Shown here piece after piece: positions 10,901 through 19,900 of a DNA stretch of 64,000 nt. The position numbers and the translations under genes are program-made. The stretch is from an uncultured Clostridia bacterium. GTDB taxonomy: Bacteria; Bacillota; Clostridia; Lachnospirales; Lachnospiraceae. Under the pieces are notes generated by a model that worked only from the letters and a program-made list of their open reading frames with translations, was not told the origin of the DNA and did not search any database. Location: NCBI GenBank assembly GCA_947303805.1, contig CAMYZE010000001.1:186001-250000 (forward strand), given 5' to 3'. Within the stretch, counting starts at the first letter, position 1; each line of letters starts with the position of its first letter.

Positions 10901-13900
10901 TGTGCCAGAGACTCCAGTTGAAGAGACTAAGTATGCTATAACTGTATTAAATGATGACACATTAGGAACTTACACAGGTCCTACAAGTTTTGAGTTGACA
11001 TTTGGAAGCAATATCCTCGCATCTATGAGTGAACTTGGAGTAGTAGACCCAGTGGCAAGTAAAGATTACACATTCCTTGGTTGGTCATGGACAGGCGATA
11101 AAAACAACTTAATAAAGAATACAGATAGATATTATGACATAAGTTTAAGCACTATTAGCACTGTGTATTCACAAGATACATATAGAGTAATTTTAAGTGC
11201 TGGTGATGGTGCATTTGCAAATGGAGAAAAAACTAAGGTTATAACAAGTCACACAAAAGAAGCACTTAATGCATATGAGGAATATGAAGAGCCAACAAAA
11301 GAAAAATACGAGTTTATCCGTTGGGTTGATGTAAATGAAATAGAAGTAGCTTCTACATCAATCATCACAAAAGATATGGTGCTCTATGCAAGCTTTAGAA
11401 GGATAGCGGAAGAAATAGTTGACACAAGATATACTGTAACTATAGCAAATGACAGTGATAAGGGTGTTATAAAAGTAAAAGGCGAAGAGAAAGATGTAGT
11501 TGTATTTAAAATTGGCATAGGTCAAGATGTATTAGTAACACTTGCAAGTGCAAGCATAACTGCAGAGGCAAAAGAAGGTTATGTGTTTAAGGGTTGGTCT
11601 TGGACAGGCGATATAGCTTCTATCATAAAGCCTGGCGAAAAATATGAAGACTCTAAGAATACAAGCTTAAAACCTGTATATACAAGAATTGGTGAGAAAA
11701 CAGTAGTACTTAAAGCAAATACTGGTGTATTTATGTCGCGCGGAGAAAGAACTCTTACTATAGTGAGTGAGACAGCTAAATCATTATTAAACTTTGACAA
11801 TTATGAAAGACCAGTAAAAGAAAGCGCTACATTTGATAGATGGGTGAAAGAGGACGGAACTACATTTGCAGAAAATGATTTAGTATATGATGATTTAATT
11901 CTTACAGCTATCTATAAAGATGCATCTGGCAATGACGTAGGAGCAGATGATGCAACAAAAGATGGTGGTGCAGATGCTTCTTATACAGTCATGGTGAAAA
12001 ACGATGCTACAAAAGGAACAATGAGTAATGCTGATAGAATTACAGTTTCTGGAAAAGAATATGATGTAGCATTACTTGATATAAAACTTAATGAAAAAAT
12101 CTTAGCTAAGATCGATGCCAATGGTTTAACTATAGACCCAGATAAAGATAGATGGATTTATGAAGGTTGGTCAAGAACTCATGACTTGAATGGTTTAATA
12201 GATGAAGAAGATGTATACGAAAGCAAAGATTTAACAGAAATAAATGCTGCATACTATAAGACTATTCACATAAAAGTAGTATTAAATGCCAACACTGGTG
12301 TGTTTGTAAATGCTGGTAAGAGAATCATAGAGATGAACAGCACAAAGAAGATTGAACTTGGTGATTTTGTAAATTATGAAGAACCAGTAAAGTCAGATGA
12401 ATATAAGTTTGTTCGTTGGGAAGATGCAACTGGCAATAAGTATGAGACAACACATGTGTTTGGTGAAGAATCAGACAACAAAGATATAGAGTTATTTGCT
12501 ATCTATACTGACGAAAATGGAAATATCATAGGTAGAGGAGATACAAAAGACGGAGGATCAAAAGCATACTATACAGTATTTACAAAATATGATCCAAGTA
12601 AAGCTCAACACAATTCTTCAAGTTTTGAAGTTCAAAAAGATGGTTTGGTAAAACAAGCCATGATTGATTATGATGCTTACGAAGCAATAGAAGTTGAAGG
12701 TTGGTGGGAGAAAGGATGGTCATTTGATAATAGTATTACCAACTTAATTAATGATACTACTTTATATGACGACATAACACAAACTACTATCTATGCTCAA
12801 TATGTAGATACAAATAAATGGACTATTGTATTGAATGCCAACACAGGTTTATTTAAAGATAATACAAGAGAGAAAGTATTAGAAAACACTAAGAAGGTAG
12901 CAATTAATAAGTTCACTAATTATGAAGTGCCAGAGAAGGCAGATGGATTTAAGTTTGATCACTGGGAGGATGCAAGTGGAAAGACATATAAGGCAACTGA
13001 TTTACCTCCAAATCCATTTGACTTAGTTCTATATGCTATCTATAAAGATAATAAAGGTAATGAAATAGGTAAGGGTGATACAAAAGATGGCGGAGCAGAT
13101 GCAACTTATACTATAAGATTATCATCAGATGCAGCAAAGGGAACACTTGGTGCTGTAAAGAAATTTGAGATAGCAAAGGGTTCTTATATACTTGCAACTA
13201 TGAGTGAGGCTGGTGTAAAAGACCCTACTCCAAAAGCTAATAATTACTTTGTAGGTTGGACTTGGGACAAAGATTTATATGATTATGTAGTAACAAGTGA
13301 CAACATTTATAAAGGTAATGAGGGAACAGTTCTTCATGCATTATATTCAGATGAATTATTTGAAGTAACACTTAGAACAAACACAGGTATATTTACTTCT
13401 GAAAATAGTAGAGAAAAGACTCTTCAAGTTCCAAAATATCAATTATTGAGAGCTAGTGATGGATACGAAGAACCTATAAAGACTGATGCGACATTTAATA
13501 GATGGATAAAAAATGGATCACCAATAGGTGAATTGAAAACTTATAAGATAACAGAACCACAAGTTCTTGATGCAACTTATCGTGCTAATGATGGCAGCAA
13601 CGACAACATAGGTAAAGATGGCGATACAGAAGATGGTGGTAAAAACGCTACATACACTATAAGAGTATTAAATAATGAAAACTTTGGAGCATATACTGGC
13701 GCAGAATATTTTGAGATTAATAAAGGTGGCGTAATCTATACTACTATGAAGGCAGCTGGTGTTACTGAGGGTGATCCAAAACTTGGATATGCATTTAGAG
13801 GATGGAAACACGGAAGCAATTTGATTACAGCTCTAACTACTTACGAAGATACAAGTATTGCAACACTCAATTTAGAGTATAGTAATCAGACTATAGAATT

Positions 13901-16900
13901 GACCTTAGATGCATCATTTGGAAGATTTAAAGATAAGTCTCAACTTAAAGTATTTAATGTAGCAAGAGGAAGAGTAATAAATACTATAGCAGACTATGAA
14001 GAGCCAACTAAGATGAATTGGACATTTAATAGATGGCTTGATGAGTTAGGAAGCGAAGTAGCTTCTTCATCTACACTACCTCTTAATGAGCAAAAGTTAA
14101 GACTTAAGGCAATGTATAAAAATGCTGATGGATATGAAGTTGATGAAGATGGTCATAAACATCTAATATGTGGTGCTCTAGATGAGACAGCGTCTCACGC
14201 TTTAGATGTAATAGCATCGCATGAAGAGCAAGTATCATTCTTCCCAGTTACAACTAGTGAAGAGTTTGTAGATTACATCAATGCAGAATTAGCAAAAGAA
14301 CCTACAGAGAGAAATGATATAAAATTATATCTTGAAGAAGATATAACAATTGATGAAAACATAGAACTTGATGATGGAGTAAATTTATTTATCTGCTTAA
14401 ATGGTCACACACTTAATGCAACACAACTAGGCAATAGAGTAGATAGAAATGGAAAAATATATATCACTAACTGTAGAAATAGTGAAGCATCTGTTGTAGA
14501 AAAGACATCAGATGATAACTTGAATAAAGCATTCTTCGGTGCAAACGAAGTTCATGTACTTTCAGCAAGAGGCAAGATAAATATCACTCCAACTGGTAAA
14601 TTAGTAGCAATAGCAAGCTCAGGCAACATAATACCAAAAGAAGTAGAGTTTATGAACGTTAAGATTGAAAACAGCGAAGGTGTAACTGTAGATAAACTCA
14701 TCGATGTTGAAGGAAAAAGTTATGTACGTTTTGTAGATGTAGATGTGAAGAATATAACTGCAACTGACACAGTGATTGGTGTATATGATGGAGCAGAGTT
14801 ATTTATCGGCGGAGAAGTAAACATCACAAATAACAAAACTAATAAATCTATAATGGATGTAGAAGCAGCATTTAGACTCGCTGATAATTCAGTTTTAAGA
14901 TTAGTAGATAATACTATTATCAAGAAGGAAAATGGCGATACTGCAGTAATCTTTATGGGTAGTGATAGCAACTATGTTGGTGGTCACTTAATAGTAAAGG
15001 ACAACAAGTTAGAATTGACAAGTGACTACAAGAAACTTGTTGAAACTAAGCCAGCTAAAGACAAAAAAGATGAAAGCGATAAAGATGAAGACGATAGCAG
15101 TGCAGAAGGATTTGACAATAATCTAGGTGTATACGATGAAGAGGTAAGCCCTGCAGGAGAAGTAGGATATTCATCAGCAGTTGCATTTACTAAGGAAAAT
15201 ATCGGATTTGATGTAGGAAATGCAAAAATAGAAATTTATGGCAATGAATCAGTAGCAAGTGGTTCAAATATAAGAGCTGAATATATGTATCAGCTTAGAT
15301 CGCTTAACAACACAAGAAATGCCCTTATTAGACAAGGCGCTGGTACTGTTTTAGATGAAGATTCAGTAATCGGTGTAGCATTTGCATCAGAGGACGGAGA
15401 AGGATTACTCGCTGACAATGCAAAGATAGGTAAGGAAATATTTAGAAACAAGACATTTGGAAAAGAAGAGAAACTTTTAAATATTAAAGAGAATGAAAAT
15501 GGCAACCTTGAGTTGATGAGAAAGACTTACACAGTAGTTTACCATGAAGGTACTCCAACTACAAATGAACAAAAACTTGTTATAGATGCACTCTTGCCAG
15601 ATGGCTCTACTATATCAGAGGCTACAAGAGTAAGAAGCGGAGTTATAAAAGCAGGACATAATGTAACACTTGAAGGTGATAGAATCTATCATGCTAAAGG
15701 ATTTAACTTGGCAACATACTCATTGATTAACAAGAGAAATGAGGTATTAGGTAACTTTGATCCAAGAGCAACTATATCTTATATCGATAGTCTCTTTGGA
15801 AGTGGTGAAGATATAGAAGATGGAGATATAATTCGCGCAGATGCACTTTACGAAGAAAAGAGTTTAAAATCAGAAGCAAAACCACTCGTAATCACAAAAG
15901 AAGATTATGAGGAAATGGTTAATGCGGCAGTTGTAGATGCAGTTACAAAAGCAGCTTCTGCTTCTGAAGCAGACCAAGCAATCGAAGACAAAGAAGAAGA
16001 TTACTACACTATTCGTTACCACTTAAATGGCGGACTCTTTGAAGGTATAGAGCTAGAAGATAAAGAGGTTTATGAAGAGACAAATATAAATAAGAAAGAC
16101 AATCATATATTATTAGTTGATGTCACAAAAGTAGCAACAGAATCAGGAGTTAAGAAGGTATACGACTTTATCGGTTGGTACTTGAGAGATGATGACGGCG
16201 AATACGATGATTACCCTATAACTCAAATTGCTGCAAAGACAAACGAAGAAGCAGTTATAGATGTCTATGCACAATATTTACCTTCTACTTATAAGATAAC
16301 TTATCATCTTGAAGGTGGTATGTTGGAAGGATATGAAGGTGACACTATAGAAGAGATAGTAAGTAGAAAGATGGACTATACTCTTATTAAAGGTGTGACA
16401 AAACCAGACTACATTTTCACTAAGTGGAGAATTGAAAATGATGGCGATACTATGTATGCAGATAGTATTGAGGCAGAGTCAATAGCAAATGACATTGATG
16501 CTTATGCAGAATACAGCACAGCACTTTACGAAGTAACATACAACTTAAACGGCGGTATAATTAAAGAAGTAACAAGTGAAGGTCAAGAAACTTATGTTGA
16601 TAGCAATGCAAATATCTTAAAAGACTATTACTTACCACAAGAAGTTACTAAAGAGGATTATAAGTTCACTGGTTGGGAGACAATGAGAGGTGTTAAGGTT
16701 GATAGGATAGCAGCAGGTGATACTGATGAAAGCAAGAGAGAAGTAATAGCAACATTTGCACCATCGACTTGGAAGGTTATCTATGATACAGATGAAGGAA
16801 CAATTGAAGGTTTCCCACAAGGAAATGTAACTGATAAGCTTCCTGAAGGAATTGAGTATAAGCTTTATACTGATGTAAAGAAAGATGGATATGAGTTTGC

Positions 16901-19900
16901 ATATTGGTATGATGTAAAATCACCTACTACAAAAGTTGAGTTCATAAAAGATGCAGTTGGTGGAAATGAGTTTAGAGTAAAAGCAAAATATAATCCTCTC
17001 ACATATGATTTAAGACTTCACATTGATGGAGAGACAACACCAAGAGTATTGAGAAATATTAGCAATAAATTAGACTTCATCCTTCCTACAGATATTGAAG
17101 TAGAAGATAAGGAGTTCGTAAACTGGAGTTATAAAGATGCTCATGGTGCAAATGTAGTTATAGAATCTATAGAAGCAGGAAACCCAAATAATATAACAGA
17201 TATATATGCAAACTATGAAGATTTAATGACTTGGAGAATTATATATCACTTAGGACCTGATGAATATATCGAAGGAGTCACTGAGTATGATTCAACTTCA
17301 ACTGCAGAAGAGAAGACAAAGACTATAACTATGAATAGAAGAAAGAACATTTCTCTATACAATAAAGTTGTCAAAGAAAGTGTAGAAGAGAAAGAAGATG
17401 AAGAAGAACTAAAGCCAATCATATTAGGTGCAGCTGACGATATATATGATGCATCAGAAAAGAAATATGAATTCTATGGCTGGACTTCAGGAAAAAGAGA
17501 AGCACCGGATTCATTAGAAGATCTTGGAGCTACATTCAGATTCTTTGATGGAGTGTCTAAAGAATCAGAAGAAAGAGACATTAACCTATATGATGACTAT
17601 AATAAGTACAGAGATTGGCACTGGTATCCATACTTTGTATCAGTACATGCTGGCACTGCAGACGTTGAGTATCATTTTGTAAATGGCGGAAGTTTGCCAG
17701 ACAAAGAAATTGTAGATGGAAGATGTGTTGAGACTGTAAATGCAGGCGTAGATTTAAATTTAATACACTACTATAGTATGTCAGAGAATTTAAATCCAGG
17801 ATATGAATTTGAAGGCATCTATCGTGATGAGTCATGCACAGGTGATCGAGTTATCGTTATCAGTGGAGATCAAATTCAAGAAATAGCTGACGCAGGTGAG
17901 ACACTTCACTTATATGTCAAGTTCAAAAAGATAAAATATGACTTGAAGTATTATGTGAACGGCGGAACAATGCCAGGCAAGAGATTAGCAGATGGCAATA
18001 CAGTATATAGCACTACTTACGACAATAGAATAGAAACTAAGCTAGATACAAATATTGTAAAAGCTGGATATGTATTTGATGGCTGGAAGGTATCAGATGA
18101 TGATGATAGCGAGAGAATAACAAAGATAGCAGCAGGAAATGCAACAGACGTAGAAGTATATGCTAGTTGGAAGAAAGACTCTTATACTATAACATATATG
18201 CTTAACGGAGGAAGAGTAGCTGGTAAGCCAAGCGGATCTTATACTGAGACATATAGAACTAATACTAAAAACGTGCTCGTTACAGATGTAACAAAGTCAA
18301 GAAACAGATTTATGGGTTGGTATACAGAGCCAAATGGTCAAGGAACTAAGTATGAAGCGATAGATGCTTTTGCAGAGATAACAGACTTGACACTTTATGC
18401 TTACTACGAGTCTACATTATATGCTGTTACATATGTACTTAATGGTGGAACATTAAAAGGTAAGAGGATTTTAAGCTCTGGTCAGTATATTGACGTATAC
18501 GACAGCAAAGAAGATGTAAAACTTTATGATAGAAATGATGTAGTACATGATAATGGATTCTTTGATAGATGGGTTGATGAAGACGGAAAAGAATATACAC
18601 ATCTTGAAAAAGGTCATGTAGGTAACTTAACTCTTTATGCTGAGTATTCAACTAAGACAGTTGACATTACATTTAACATAGGTGAAAAGGGAGTTGCAGT
18701 TGGTAAAATGACTAAAGAAGGTAAGTTCACTCAGACATTTAACATTGGAGAAGACATCGAACTTACTAATGATATAACTTGGTCAGATGTAAAGAAAAAT
18801 AGCATTACACAGAAAAATTATAAAGAGTACAATTTCGCAGGCTGGTATACAAATAGTGAGTATAAAGGTAAGAGAGTTGTAACTATACCAAAAGGCAATC
18901 CAGATAATATTACTGAGTTATATGCTAAGTGGGAAGTTGCAGTGTATAACATCGTTTACCATCTAAATGGTGGTGCTATATCAGGTCTTTTAAGAATAGA
19001 CTATGATGATATATCACAAGATGTCACTGGCCTTAACGATGAGTATGAACTACCACAAGATGTAAGAAAGACTAATAGTACATTTGCAGGTTGGTATGAC
19101 AATGTAGGATTTACTGGTAACTCAATTACTAAACTTACTGCTATGCCAAGACAGAGAAAAGATAACACAGTTCACCTTTATGCTAGATGGAAACAGACAC
19201 AATATAAAGTAACTTATTCTTCAGAAAGAAGAAGTGCCTATGGTTATTACTCAAGCAAGAGAACATATACTGTAGAAAGTAATGCACCATATGTATTAAT
19301 TGGTGAAGACCACTATATGGTAACAGAATATACGGATAAGGATACAGTATTTGATGGTTGGTATCAGAAAAATGCTTGGGGTGAATATGTAGGAGATGAG
19401 ATAATTTACATAGATACCAATGCATCTGATGATATAACAGTATATTCTAAATTTATAAAGCTTAGTGAACTTAGCGATGAAGAGAAAGCAGCTTATGAAG
19501 CAAGAAAAGCAGAAAGAGCTGAGAAGCGTAAACAAGCCGAAGAACATAGACAATCAGTAATTCGTCAAAATTCAGGCAATGCTGGTAGTCAGACAAGAGA
19601 CGACTTACAACCAGGAACGGATGCTTACTATGATTACATTATAAGACAATTATTAGCAAGTCTATTTGGAGATGATTCAGCTTCACCACAATATATAAAA
19701 GTACAAACTACAAGTTCGTCAAAAGAAGATTCTATGTTAAATAAATTACTTGGTGGATTATCTGACGCATTTGATAAGATACTTGGAGATGATGACGACG
19801 ATAATGACGACGATGCAGACCCTTCTATACCAGAGGGAGATGCTTCTGAGGAAGTAGAGGTTAATATATCTGATTTGCTTGCATATGATACAGTTTCAGC

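Noticed and set aside
10112..10960. 282-codon minus-strand frame opposite the first giant gene.
   Set aside because: It is a shadow of the ESTEP repeat and adjoining modules; composition (Ser/Val/Gly repeats) follows the coding strand.
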